DNA of 64,000 nucleotides. Source: Halovenus amylolytica (GTDB lineage: Archaea > Halobacteriota > Halobacteria > Halobacteriales > Haloarculaceae). Below are positions 1 through 8,757 of this stretch, in pieces. A program made the position numbers and the translations under genes. Positions within the stretch are counted from its first letter, which is position 1, and each line of letters opens with the position of its first letter. The stretch lies in the NCBI GenBank assembly GCA_004015825.1, contig SAYS01000016.1:62001-126000 (forward strand). Direction: 5' to 3'. Below the pieces are notes generated by a model. That model was given only the letters and a program-made list of their open reading frames with translations. It was not told where the DNA came from and ran no database searches.

Positions 1-92
1 CTGGATTACCACCAGCTGGAGTGACCGACCCCGTCTTCGACACGTAGGCGAGAGTCGGGATGGCTGTCGTTTTTTGGCAAACCGTACCTCGG

Positions 93-98
93 ATATAT
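93..98 (+). promoter_or_regulatory. TATA element of the amylase-PhaE fusion gene
   Basis: An ATATAT core lies 26-31 bases before the ATG at 124. This is the spacing expected for an archaeal TATA box driving a leaderless transcript, and it supports the chosen start. Confidence 0.55.
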
Positions 99-123
99 CC
101 CATAGAAATGTCAATGGGTATGT

Positions 124-2571
124 ATGCACCATCCTGGTCCACCCCGGGTACTGGCGGTTGGAGAGACGCAGGAACTCGCCCCCAGAGACCCCGACCCTGA
201 CGGGACGTACAGCTGGCACGTCGCCGAGGCACCCGAGAGGAGTGCAGTCTCGTTCGGCGACGACCCAGTCGAATCGTTCACACCGGACAGACCGGGCGTC
301 TACACCGTCGCGCTCGACGCACCGGACGGACGCCACGAACTCACACTCCGGGTGTTCCCGTCGGAGATGGCGGTCGCGGCAGGTGGCGGCGCCAGCGGAC
401 AGAGCGGCCGGAGCGGGATGAGTGGCCCCGGCGAAAGCGGGGTGAGCGGCAAAAGCGGCTCCGGTCTCGGCTCTGCGCGCGAGGATCCCGTCTCCGGCGG
501 GGGCCGACCCCGACTTACGCTCACTGGCGAGCGTGCGGGTGACGAGGTCGTGCTGACTGCGCACGCACAGACCGCTCCGAACGGCGACGAGGAAGACGAG
601 AGTCTCGACGTCGAATTTTACGTCGACGACCGCGACGAACTGACCGAGTACGAGGTCGACGGCCGCGAGCTCCACATCCCCCTCGACGTGCTCGACGCCC
701 CGGTGCGCATCCATGCCGTTGCCTTCGGGACCCAGTACAGTGTCCCCGATACGGTGCGGGTCCATTCCGGCGGCGACGTCGAACTCCTGAACGAGCCGCC
801 CGAGTGGGGCAAGGAGATGACGCTCTACGAGATCTACGTCCGGGGCTACATCGATCCCGACGAGGGCCAGTCGACGTTCGACGCCATCGCCGAGAACCTC
901 GACCACATCCAGCGCCTCGGCATCAACACGCTGTGGCTGACCCCTGTCCTCCAGAACGACGACTTCGATCACGGCTACAACACCACGGACTTCTTCTCGA
1001 TCGCCGACGACCTCGGCGGCGAGGAGGCGTTCCGAAACTTCGTCCAGGAGGTCCACGACAGGGACATGCGTATCCTGTTCGACCTCGTGTTGAACCACTC
1101 GGCACGGGACCACGAATTCTTCCAGAAGGCCGTCGAGGGTCACGAGAAGTACATCGAGTGGTACGACTGGCAGGACCGCGAGAACCGCCAGCCCGAGACC
1201 TACTTCGACTGGCCGTACATCGCGAATTTCAACTACCGCAACCTCGAGGTCCGCCGACACCTGCTCGACGCCGTCGAGAAGTGGGCCGACCTCGTCGACG
1301 GCTTCCGGTGTGATATGGCCTGGGCGGTCCCGAAGCCGTTCTGGCAGGAGGTTCGCTCGGTCGTCAAGGACCACGACAGCGAGTTCCTGCTGATGGACGA
1401 GACGATCCCCTACGTCGCGGACTTCCACAACCTGTGTTTCGACATCCACTTCGACGCCGGCCTCTACTTCGATCTCATCCAGATCGGCGGCGGCGAGAAA
1501 CCGGCCGAGCAGCTATATCAGTCCCTCGAAAACCGGTACCGGATCGGCTTCCCGAACCACGCCGGGTTTCTGACCTACATCGAGAACCACGACGAGGACC
1601 GATACGTCGAAACGCCCGGCCGCCACGCCGTCGAAGCAGCCGCTACAGCGTCGCTCACGCTGCCCGGCGCGCCGATGATATACGCCGGCCAGGAGATCGG
1701 CGAACACTGGGGGCGCGGGAAAATCCACTGGGACGATGCCGACGAGGATCTGCTGGCGTTCTATCAACAGCTCGGTCGGGTGCGCGAGGAGTTCGACGCG
1801 CTCGGTTATCGAGCCGACTTCGAGGAAGTACAGGTGGAGTCCACCTCCGAGAACGTCGTAGCCTACGCCCGAGAGAACGACGACGAGCGGGTCGTCGTCG
1901 TGTTGAATTTCGGCCACGAACCCGAGGAGGTCGGACTGTCCGGGGAGCGTATCCAGGCGACTGACCGACTCAGCGGTGAGAACGTCGCTGCGGAGGAGGG
2001 TGTCTATGTAGAAAACGCGGTCATTCTGCCCGCGGAGCGGACCGTGGCACCTGACCGACTCGGCGGCGAGAGCGTCGCTGCGGGAGGCGGTGTCTCCGTG
2101 GACAAGGCGGCCAGTTTGCCCACGGCGGAGCTGGAATCGCGGACTGGCGCTTTCGAATACTCGATACCTAACGAGGACGCGATCCAAGATGGAATGGAAG
2201 GCTACATGCAGGCCTACAAGATCTGGATGGACGCCGCAGCGGAGATGTACGAACGGGCGAGCGATGCGGTACAGGGCGAGGACGTCGAGCCCGAAGCGTT
2301 CCGCGATATCTGGCTCCGATCGGCGAACGAGGCCTTCTCCGGGGTCATGTCGACGAGTGGCCTCGCCGCCACGAACGGCCAGCTGGTCGAGCAGATCAGG
2401 GAGATGCAACAGGAAATCGACGAGATGACACAGGATTGGCTGGCCCAGATCGGGATGGCGACACGCGACGACGTCGGCGAGATCGGCCAACGCATCAGCG
2501 AACTCGAACGGCGCCAGCGCACGGTCGAAGACGAACTCGACCGACTCATCGACACTGTCGAAAATCAGTAA
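124..2571 (+). CDS. GH13 alpha-amylase family protein with C-terminal PhaE-like domain
   Basis: 815 aa, no signal peptide, so likely cytoplasmic. Residues 1-80 form a beta-type N-terminal domain, followed by a Gly/Ser-rich linker (about 85-135), a second beta region, then a GH13 barrel from about 225. The family catalytic residues are visible: nucleophile D397 in DGFRCD, acid/base E426 in MDETI, and D490 in ENHDED, so hydrolysis of alpha-glucans or maltooligosaccharides is expected. The C-terminal sheet domain ends near residue 610 and is followed by two degenerate 30-aa repeats. From about residue 690 the sequence (GMEGYMQAY, RDIWLRSANEAF, TRDDVGEIG, then a heptad coiled coil) resembles haloarchaeal PhaE, the PHA synthase subunit. 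The frame is unbroken. GH13 assignment is secure; the PhaE match is from memory of the family. Confidence 0.9.
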   Translation: MHHPGPPRVLAVGETQELAPRDPDPDGTYSWHVAEAPERSAVSFGDDPVESFTPDRPGVYTVALDAPDGRHELTLRVFPSEMAVAAGGGASGQSGRSGMSGPGESGVSGKSGSGLGSAREDPVSGGGRPRLTLTGERAGDEVVLTAHAQTAPNGDEEDESLDVEFYVDDRDELTEYEVDGRELHIPLDVLDAPVRIHAVAFGTQYSVPDTVRVHSGGDVELLNEPPEWGKEMTLYEIYVRGYIDPDEGQSTFDAIAENLDHIQRLGINTLWLTPVLQNDDFDHGYNTTDFFSIADDLGGEEAFRNFVQEVHDRDMRILFDLVLNHSARDHEFFQKAVEGHEKYIEWYDWQDRENRQPETYFDWPYIANFNYRNLEVRRHLLDAVEKWADLVDGFRCDMAWAVPKPFWQEVRSVVKDHDSEFLLMDETIPYVADFHNLCFDIHFDAGLYFDLIQIGGGEKPAEQLYQSLENRYRIGFPNHAGFLTYIENHDEDRYVETPGRHAVEAAATASLTLPGAPMIYAGQEIGEHWGRGKIHWDDADEDLLAFYQQLGRVREEFDALGYRADFEEVQVESTSENVVAYARENDDERVVVVLNFGHEPEEVGLSGERIQATDRLSGENVAAEEGVYVENAVILPAERTVAPDRLGGESVAAGGGVSVDKAASLPTAELESRTGAFEYSIPNEDAIQDGMEGYMQAYKIWMDAAAEMYERASDAVQGEDVEPEAFRDIWLRSANEAFSGVMSTSGLAATNGQLVEQIREMQQEIDEMTQDWLAQIGMATRDDVGEIGQRISELERRQRTVEDELDRLIDTVENQ
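1961..2140 (+). repeat. Degenerate 90-bp tandem duplication in the fusion gene
   Basis: Two adjacent 90-bp units both begin CTGACCGACTC and encode similar 30-residue stretches (DRLSGENVAAEEGV and DRLGGESVAAGGGV). They lie between the GH13 C-terminal domain and the PhaE-like tail. The units have diverged, so the duplication is not recent. Confidence 0.7.
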
Positions 2572-2741
2572 CCAGATTATCCAACTCCTTCTCTCCAGCA
2601 CTGAACACACACGCAGACGCGATCGAGCGCATGTGGTTTGCCTAAAAAATATTCCGAGTAAGCCCCGCAATTAGTAGATCAAATTTAATTTCATATCTAA
2701 ACTATCGAAACATATATTCCGCTCCCGATAGTGATGTTTGT

Positions 2742-3056
2742 ATGTCCAGTAATGATGACAGTAGGACGCAGGGTGTGGAGTTTGGATCACTCGCGGACGA
2801 TCTAGAGGCAGAAGAGTATCCATTGGACACGGACGAACTTCTCGACGAGTACGGACCTCACCAGATTGAGCTTGGAGAAGATAGTGAATCCCTCCAGGAG
2901 ATTCTCGGTCAGGTTGGAGAGACGACATACGATTCTGCCGAGGAGGTGATGGATACGATCGTCAGCATGGTCAGTGACGACGCGATCGGGCGAGAGGGGT
3001 ACTCTGACAGGGGTGAAGAGTTGAACGAGGAACAGCGGGAAGAAGAATCAATCTAA
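2742..3056 (+). CDS. DUF5789 family haloarchaeal protein
   Basis: 104 aa, very acidic, no membrane segment. The core reads YPLDTDELLDEYG, then a segment ending in AIGREGYSDRG, the pattern I know from the small haloarchaeal DUF5789 family, whose function is unknown. A TATA-like ACATATATTC lies about 30 bases upstream of the ATG, consistent with a leaderless monocistronic gene. Its neighbours are unrelated. Confidence 0.75.
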   Translation: MSSNDDSRTQGVEFGSLADDLEAEEYPLDTDELLDEYGPHQIELGEDSESLQEILGQVGETTYDSAEEVMDTIVSMVSDDAIGREGYSDRGEELNEEQREEESI

Positions 3057-3266
3057 TCGATAGAGATCAGGGAGTCTTGTCACCGGCGACAACGTGTCGC
3101 TGTAGGATAGCCCGTCAGACGAACTCTTCCGTGAACCGATGAAAGACTCAGCGATGATCTCCGCTAGAGGGGTTCTACGTCTCCCGGTGTGGCTCGTACC
3201 GAACCCAACGCCGGGGGCGTAGTCAAGTATAATTCGATAGAATGACACGATGCCACTACAGATACA

Positions 3267-3935
3267 ATGATACAACTCAGTGCAGTTACGCCAGAATCGG
3301 ACGAAGAATCGAAGAGTAGCCAGTCTAGCGCCGTAGACACTCTCAAAAAACGGACCACGGACGGATCAATTCCGCTTGCTGTGGGCGCGATATTGTTAGT
3401 GCGCGCACTCGGGTCGAGCCGACAAACGGAGAAAATCGACGGACAGGTACTCGTTGCAACGGCGCTTGTCGGTCTCGGTCTTCGTCAGCGACGCCGCCAC
3501 AGTATGACCGGTTCAGATACCGCAGACGAAAGCAACCACCATACCGGCACTGGGACATCGGAACAGCGCGCAGATAGCCACCAGGGCGACAGTAATCCAC
3601 GGGGAATTGTGGGTGAACCCACGACCGAATCCGACTCTGACACAGAGTCCATTCAGTTTCACGAGGGGCAGATCGATGAAAATCCGTCAGCAGAGGCTGG
3701 CGCCAAGTCCACTGGAGATCCACGGATCGACGACGAGACCACCGAAGTCGATCTTTCCGAGGCCTCTCTGGCCGACGAGGCCAGTGAAGCAGCAGGACCC
3801 AGCAGTGTCCAATCACAGCCGACACAGACTGACGAAATCGAACCTGAAGAGACACCCGAGGAGGACTCCGCCCGCGAGGGGGCAGACGCCCCCGAAGACA
3901 ACGAGACGGTGGCTGACGACAAAACGTCGCCCTGA
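3267..3935 (+). CDS. Hypothetical acidic protein with one possible membrane segment
   Basis: 222 aa. I do not recognise a family. Residues 35-50 (IPLAVGAILLVRALG) and 58-72 are mildly hydrophobic and could be membrane-associated. A basic RQRRRH patch follows, then about 145 residues of Ser/Thr/Glu/Asp-rich, probably disordered sequence. The composition is typical of haloarchaeal coding DNA rather than a shadow frame, and no other frame in this stretch is better. The function is unknown. Confidence 0.55.
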   Translation: MIQLSAVTPESDEESKSSQSSAVDTLKKRTTDGSIPLAVGAILLVRALGSSRQTEKIDGQVLVATALVGLGLRQRRRHSMTGSDTADESNHHTGTGTSEQRADSHQGDSNPRGIVGEPTTESDSDTESIQFHEGQIDENPSAEAGAKSTGDPRIDDETTEVDLSEASLADEASEAAGPSSVQSQPTQTDEIEPEETPEEDSAREGADAPEDNETVADDKTSP

Positions 3936-4123
3936 TGCTCGACAAAACAAAGCTTACTCGTTGTCCAGTGGGTGTGAAAATAAAAGCCGATCCGTTTCGA
4001 TACGCCCCTCTGTTTCACTATCATGATATACTCCCAGACAGATTTCCAGGGAACGTCGCTCATTTCTCCAGAAGCGGTAACTCTATCTTATTAATTTCAG
4101 ATAATAATTCACTCTAAATAACA

Positions 4124-4393
4124 ATGTCTATGGCGTGTCAATATCTAGGTGCGATGCAACGAACAACAATGACTGCCGACGACGAAGGAAAGCCTGTCGT
4201 GAACTCAGCGGGCGACGAGATCGGAATCGTGAGTGACGTTCGGAACGGCAATGCACACGTGAAACCAGATCCGAGTCTCACGGACAAAATCAAATCCAAA
4301 CTCGGCTGGGACCAGGCAGACGAGGAAAGTTACCGCCTGGAAGATGAACGAGTCGATTCGGTCACTGACGACGAGATTCGACTCAAAAACTAG
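4124..4393 (+). CDS. Small PRC-barrel-like protein
   Basis: 89 aa. The segment KPVVNSAGDEIGIVSDVRNGNAHVKPD has the strand pattern of PRC-barrel proteins (V-x-D-x-x-G-x-x-I-G-x-V), common as small stand-alone proteins in haloarchaea. The C-terminal part (SYRLEDERVDSVTDDEIRL) completes the expected fold. An AT-rich TATA-like stretch (TTATTAATTT) about 30 bases before the first ATG favours the start at 4124, although ATGs at 4154 and 4169 are also possible. The role is unknown. Confidence 0.65.
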   Translation: MSMACQYLGAMQRTTMTADDEGKPVVNSAGDEIGIVSDVRNGNAHVKPDPSLTDKIKSKLGWDQADEESYRLEDERVDSVTDDEIRLKN

Positions 4394-4559
4394 TGTGGGC
4401 CCGGGTTGTCGAAGATTCCGACAGATTCTCGCATTTTTGACTTCGGCTGGCGTGCAATCAGTGTTCAGCGCTCATCGTGCCCCGAGAGCGCCGACTCCGT
4501 GTGAGATCGCTTCTGGTCACCGCCCCGCCCAAGCAGAATTTTCGGGAACAGACACACTC

Positions 4560-5240
4560 TTACCCAGATTTTTGTGCTGTACTGTTTTTCATGTTCCTGA
4601 ATTTGTGAACCGCCCCGTAGAGAATCTGTGTGAACTGGTCGGGGAACCGGCGGACCCTCTGAAAGTCCGTCCGTCCGTCCTCGATGGCATTCACGACCGA
4701 TTCGGGAGTGAGTTCGTTGGCGTCGAGTTCGGTGATTACCCGCCCGATTTCGAACGCGAAGTGTGCATCGCTTCCGCCTACGATCGGTAGCTGTCGGTCT
4801 CTGGCGAGTTCTTCGACCAGCTCTGCAGTCTGTGGGTGCTTTCCGTTCACCTCGACTGCGTCGACAGAGATATCTGCGTCTTTGACCGTGCCTGATCGGA
4901 AGGGGTGGGCCATCACTGTCGCACAGTCTCTCCGGTTGGCAAGCTCGACTGTGTCTTCGGGTGAGAGTTTTCCGGGCTGGGTTCGGGCAGGTGGATCCGG
5001 CCCCACAACCAGTAGATGCCCCTCGTCGGTAGAGATTTCGACACCAGGAATGATCTCTATCCCACTCGTGTCGACACCGAAGGACGTGAAATAATCGTGA
5101 TTCGTGACAGCAATCCCATCGAGGTCTCGGGCGCGTGCAACTGCGACGTTCAACTGGAAGCCGACCTTATCGAAGGCTGTCGGTTGTCCCGCAAACGAGT
5201 GAAAGAATCGCGAGTGTGTATGCAGGTCAACATCGTACAT
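4560..5240 (-). CDS. PHP domain metal-dependent phosphoesterase
   Basis: 226 aa from the ATG at 5240, which is placed directly before the first PHP motif (VDLHTHS). Further motifs are AVTNHD (second), an EIIPGVEIST strand with the metal-binding Glu, VMAHPFR (third) and GGSDAHF (fourth), so the full set of His/Asp metal ligands is present. The family hydrolyses phosphoesters with two or three metal ions; the substrate of this short stand-alone member is unknown. An in-frame ATG 42 bases further upstream exists but adds no recognisable sequence. Monocistronic. Confidence 0.85.
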   Translation of the reverse strand: MYDVDLHTHSRFFHSFAGQPTAFDKVGFQLNVAVARARDLDGIAVTNHDYFTSFGVDTSGIEIIPGVEISTDEGHLLVVGPDPPARTQPGKLSPEDTVELANRRDCATVMAHPFRSGTVKDADISVDAVEVNGKHPQTAELVEELARDRQLPIVGGSDAHFAFEIGRVITELDANELTPESVVNAIEDGRTDFQRVRRFPDQFTQILYGAVHKFRNMKNSTAQKSG

Positions 5241-5282
5241 TGTGGTGGCTCCACCCCCTGTCCTCGTCGGGGAATCCGACAC

Positions 5283-5899
5283 GGTCGGTCACGGAGGTTT
5301 CCTCACACGACGAAATTCCAAACGTATTCATGAAATTGTCTCTTTAATCAATACGTCTCCGAGGTACAATAAAAGCCGGACTATCCTAAACGAAAAGCAG
5401 CGCGAGTTCCCCGCCTTTCCGAAAACCGCAGGTTTTCGGCTTTCGCAAATCTTCGATTTGCGTCAACACTGTGGGCGGGGGTGAAGCGCGTGCGCTCTGC
5501 TGCGTCCCTGTTTTTAACTATCCGGACGCCATACGACAGTTTGGAACCCACGCAATCGGCCTCGCAAAATCCACGCACCCACTTCGGGGTAAGACGCGGT
5601 GCGCCGGGCCTGTGTCGCGCCCTCGTGAAGGGGCGGACGCTCACGGACATACCCGCCACGGCAGCAACAGACGACCTCTGTTGCGGTGGCACCTCCGGTG
5701 TGTTCGGGTGTTACTGGTTCCACGCGAGTCCCCGCAGGGACGAGCGCGGGCGGAATTAAATTCGCCATCAGTCGTTCAGCTGGCTCCACGCCAGAGACCA
5801 CGGCGAAGCCACGGGCCACCGCGCCCGTGGTACTTCACACCTGCCGTTTTAATCGTTCGCTCCCTTAGGGTTAGAAGCTTCCGTCTACACCAATGAGCC
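5283..5899. other. Intergenic region with strong hairpins; possible decayed IS200/IS605-type relic
   Basis: No convincing gene. Two perfect 3-nt-loop hairpins lie side by side at 5419-5439 (9-bp stem) and 5444-5462 (8-bp stem), and another with an 8-bp stem at 5809-5830. Minus-strand frames across 5480-5819 read like a degraded C-terminal tail but carry no domain I can name. Paired subterminal hairpins are typical of IS200/IS605 ends, so a relic of such an element is a reasonable but weak guess. Confidence 0.3.
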
Positions 5900-6832
5900 A
5901 TGACAGAGACAGAGACTGGAGACTCCGAGACCGTCGTGGTATTGAACCCGAAAAGCGGGAGTGGAGACCACACAGGACTCGTCCGTGACTGGGCCGCCCT
6001 CAAAGGGCATACTGTCCGAACGACACAGCGAGAACAGCACGCAATTCAACTCGCCCAGCAGGCAGCAGGGAACGGGGCGTCAGAGATTATCGCCGTGGGC
6101 GGGGATGGAACGCTCAACGAGGTCGTGAAAGGGATCCACGCTGCTGGGAAAATCGAAACGGTCACAGTGGGTGTGATACCAGCTGGGACCGGAAACGACT
6201 TCGCTACGAATATCGGTATCCCTGGGATCGAACGGGCTTTCGACGTGCTGGAATCCGGCGAGCGACGGCAGCTAGATCTCGGGATGGCTGGCGATGTCCC
6301 GTTTTTGAACTCCTGTGTTGCGGGCATCACTGCCGATGCGAGTCAGGAAACGTCTGCCGAGGACAAAACCCGTGTCGGTGTGCTGGCGTACGTTCTCACG
6401 ACGCTCCGGATGGCGTCAGAGTTCTCGGGGCTCGAACTCACCGCGTCGGTGACCGAGGGGGCAGAGTCTCAGACGGTCTGGGACGGCACTGCGAGCGTCG
6501 TCCTGGTGGGAAACGGCCGTCGGTTTTCGATGGCAGGAACCGAACAGGCAGATCTCGAAGATGGGTTGCTGGACGTCACGATCATCAAGGATGCCGCGTC
6601 GATCGACCTGGCGACCGACCACCTCTGGGAGCGACTCGTGCAGACCGAGGGTGAGAACCTAGAGCGGTTGTTCGCCTCGTCGATCGAACTGACTGTCGAC
6701 TCCGAGAAACCCACTGTGTTTAGCCTCGACGGGGAAATACTCGAACTCGATTCGGTTACAGTGACGACCAACCCGAACGTTCTAGAGATGTACGTCGGCG
6801 AAGAGTACGAACCACAACCGAACGGTGAGTGA
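5900..6832 (+). CDS. Diacylglycerol kinase / YegS-type lipid kinase
   Basis: 310 aa, the normal length for this family. The N-terminal nucleotide-binding part shows LNPKSGSG, then AVGGDGTLNEVV (the GGDGT kinase signature, about residues 68-79) and VIPAGTGNDFA (about 96-106). The C-terminal half is the beta-sandwich lipid-binding domain. It probably phosphorylates a lipid such as archaeal dialkylglycerol in membrane turnover; the substrate is inferred. A 78-bp inverted-repeat element starts immediately after its TGA stop. Confidence 0.9.
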   Translation: MTETETGDSETVVVLNPKSGSGDHTGLVRDWAALKGHTVRTTQREQHAIQLAQQAAGNGASEIIAVGGDGTLNEVVKGIHAAGKIETVTVGVIPAGTGNDFATNIGIPGIERAFDVLESGERRQLDLGMAGDVPFLNSCVAGITADASQETSAEDKTRVGVLAYVLTTLRMASEFSGLELTASVTEGAESQTVWDGTASVVLVGNGRRFSMAGTEQADLEDGLLDVTIIKDAASIDLATDHLWERLVQTEGENLERLFASSIELTVDSEKPTVFSLDGEILELDSVTVTTNPNVLEMYVGEEYEPQPNGE

Positions 6833-6910
6833 CACTGCCGGCTGTACAAAACTGATGAAGTGCGCCACCCCGGGGTAGCGCATCTCTTTACGAATTTACA
6901 GCCGGCAGTA
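6833..6910 (-). mobile_element. 78-bp inverted-repeat element, copy A (most diverged)
   Basis: Ends in near-perfect copies of TACTGCCGGCTGTA and carries the central CCCCGGGG palindrome. It is in the opposite orientation to copies at 41270, 48598 and 57585 and is the most diverged. The left flank is TGA, which is also the stop codon of the lipid kinase, while the right flank is TCA, so the flanks do not match. Confidence 0.85.
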
Positions 6911-7047
6911 TCAGTAAACGTTCCGCAGTTGGTGCAGTAAAACCCGAGGTGTTCCTCGCGATCGGTCTGTTCGTAGACGTGCAAGAACTTCGCCTCATCC
7001 CCGGAGATGGACTCTTCGGCATCGAGAAACCGCATCTGGCCTTCCAC
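6911..7047 (-). pseudogene. DUF5816-like zinc-binding protein, truncated at the 78-bp element
   Basis: About 45 codons read MRFLDAEESIS, VYEQTDREEHLGFYC, TNCGTF and then run into the inverted-repeat element. In haloarchaea a similar small protein with CxxC pairs (DUF5816) is commonly found beside or fused to a GNAT acetyltransferase, as here. The second half, expected to hold another CxxC, is absent, and the DNA on the other side of the element belongs to an unrelated gene. The family assignment is from memory and moderate. Confidence 0.5.
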
Positions 7048-7074
7048 AGTTATCTGTTCGCCCTCTGGAACTGT

Positions 7075-7578
7075 CTATTCGTCCTCGTCTTTCGGTTCGA
7101 TGTGCTCGTTGCGGTACAGTTCAACAGTGAGTGTCCGCTCGTCGAACTCGCGGTCGACTGTCTCCTGTGATTCGAATTCGAACTGCTGGAAGAACTCTCC
7201 GCCTTCCTGATTATCTGCCAGTACAGTGGCGTGGATTTCGTCGACCATTCGTTCGCGTAGGGCAGTGAGCACTCGTTCGAACAGCTCGGTCCCCACTCCG
7301 TAGCCGCGCTCTGTCGGTGCAACGTGTAACCATCTGATCTCTCCGCATCCTTCGTCGGTGACCACCCCCTCGACGAATCCCAGTATGGCTCCGTCGTCCC
7401 CTTCCGCAACGAGGATCAGCCCGTCGTCCAGGCGTGAGCCGATCCGGTCGGACGTGAATTCGAGTTGTATAATGCCTTCGATATCTAGCGGACTCAGGGC
7501 GTACGAGGCCTGAAACGACTGCTCTGCGATCTCCCTGATGCGGTCGCTATCGCCTGCTGACGCTTGGCGCACATTCAT
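7075..7578 (-). CDS. GNAT family N-acetyltransferase
   Basis: 167 aa, full length. The GNAT fold is seen from the N-terminal MNVRQASAGDSDRIREIAEQSF, the LVAEGDDGAILGFVEG strand pair and the acetyl-CoA motif LHVAPTERGYGVGTELFERVL (about residues 92-112), followed by the conserved ATVLADN strand. It would transfer an acetyl group from acetyl-CoA to an amine, possibly a protein N-terminus; the substrate is unknown. The truncated DUF5816-like frame lies directly downstream, suggesting a former two-gene unit. Confidence 0.85.
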   Translation of the reverse strand: MNVRQASAGDSDRIREIAEQSFQASYALSPLDIEGIIQLEFTSDRIGSRLDDGLILVAEGDDGAILGFVEGVVTDEGCGEIRWLHVAPTERGYGVGTELFERVLTALRERMVDEIHATVLADNQEGGEFFQQFEFESQETVDREFDERTLTVELYRNEHIEPKDEDE

Positions 7579-7680
7579 ATTATTCCATTGATCAGTCTCG
7601 CTGATAAATAGTCGGGTCCCAAACTACAACGTGCTTACGACGGAGTATACTGACGCTCACAAACTGTGATGGAATCCTCC

Positions 7681-8757
7681 TCACCCCATCGAAAACACTC
7701 CTTCCGCGTTCGTGCGTTGTGCCACGGTCGAGAGTCGGAGCATGAACGACGTCAGGACGATATAGGGGAGTAGTGCGATCGCAAACACTGTCGACACTAA
7801 ACTATGAAGCGGTGGCAGGCCGAGGATCCACCACTCCGGGAACAGATCCGCACTAATCGCGAGGATTGCCGATGCAGTGATCAGGATCGCTGGGAGTGAC
7901 ACGACCAGCAGGACACGGGACAGGCGCGAAACTTCGGCCGTGTAGTACATCGTCTTGAAATACTCCCGCCCGACCGCGAACAACTGAAAGGCCTCGACGA
8001 GGGAGTCGAGCGATTCATCGAACGACTCGGAATCGTACTGTTCGTTCCGGCTTCGAAGTCCATGTGTTCGGTCGAGAAGTGGTCCGTACTCGATTTCCAG
8101 TGCCATCCAGAGCAACGCGAAATCCCCGCCCTGAATATTATCTATCTCTTCGAGGTGATCGAGGCTTCCAGTAACAGATTCACTATACTGGTTGGCCAGT
8201 TCGTCGAAATCGCTCTCTAGATCAGCAGCTTCGTCGGCAATCTGGTCCGCGTGGCGCTGGATTACGGCTGTCATTGATTCGAGAAAGGCCCGAATGTCGG
8301 TGGTTCCCTTGTTGGTCTCGGTCAGGTCGTCGACATCTTGCCAGAAATCACCGACACCACGGATACGATCTTCCTGTTTCTCGATCGACGTCATATCCTG
8401 GGAGAGGACAATAGAGTTGATCGAGACCACTATGGAGACGAGTAAAATAATCCCACTCAGGAACGTATCGAGGATATTTTCCACGGTCTGGGTCTCAGTG
8501 AGAAGGACCCGCATCTCGAACGACCAGAAGGTCCCAATGAACATCAATACGGCATATACGAACGTCAGCAATGCACCGGCGACTGCAATCCGGTTCCCCT
8601 CCAGAAGTAACCACCGCCCAACCCTGGGTCTACCATCCATCGTTGGGACGGGAAACCAGTTCCGGAAACGCTGGAGTTGTCTCAAAATCCCCATAGCCAG
8701 CCCCGAACGAAACAGTGCTCGCTGTTTGAATGCCAACAAATCATCACGATTGTACAT
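7681..8757 (-). CDS. Uncharacterised four-helix membrane protein
   Basis: 358 aa from the ATG at 8757 (another ATG lies 18 bases upstream). Four membrane segments are predicted by eye: about residues 55-78, 98-118, 285-308 and 322-342. Between the second and third lies a long acidic, mostly helical soluble region (EKQEDRIRGVGDFW, then heptad-rich stretches to SESVTGSLDHLEEI) that may be a coiled coil. I recognise no family motif or catalytic residue. Similar two-plus-two proteins of unknown function occur in haloarchaea. Monocistronic. Confidence 0.7.
   Translation of the reverse strand: MYNRDDLLAFKQRALFRSGLAMGILRQLQRFRNWFPVPTMDGRPRVGRWLLLEGNRIAVAGALLTFVYAVLMFIGTFWSFEMRVLLTETQTVENILDTFLSGIILLVSIVVSINSIVLSQDMTSIEKQEDRIRGVGDFWQDVDDLTETNKGTTDIRAFLESMTAVIQRHADQIADEAADLESDFDELANQYSESVTGSLDHLEEIDNIQGGDFALLWMALEIEYGPLLDRTHGLRSRNEQYDSESFDESLDSLVEAFQLFAVGREYFKTMYYTAEVSRLSRVLLVVSLPAILITASAILAISADLFPEWWILGLPPLHSLVSTVFAIALLPYIVLTSFMLRLSTVAQRTNAEGVFSMG

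Noticed and set aside
1513-2670. 385-codon minus frame
   Set aside because: Antisense to the GH13-PhaE gene; no motif, while the plus frame has all GH13 catalytic residues.
5471-5896. Plus-strand frame of 141 codons before the lipid kinase
   Set aside because: Arg/Pro-rich composition unlike haloarchaeal proteins and crosses several hairpins; treated as noncoding.
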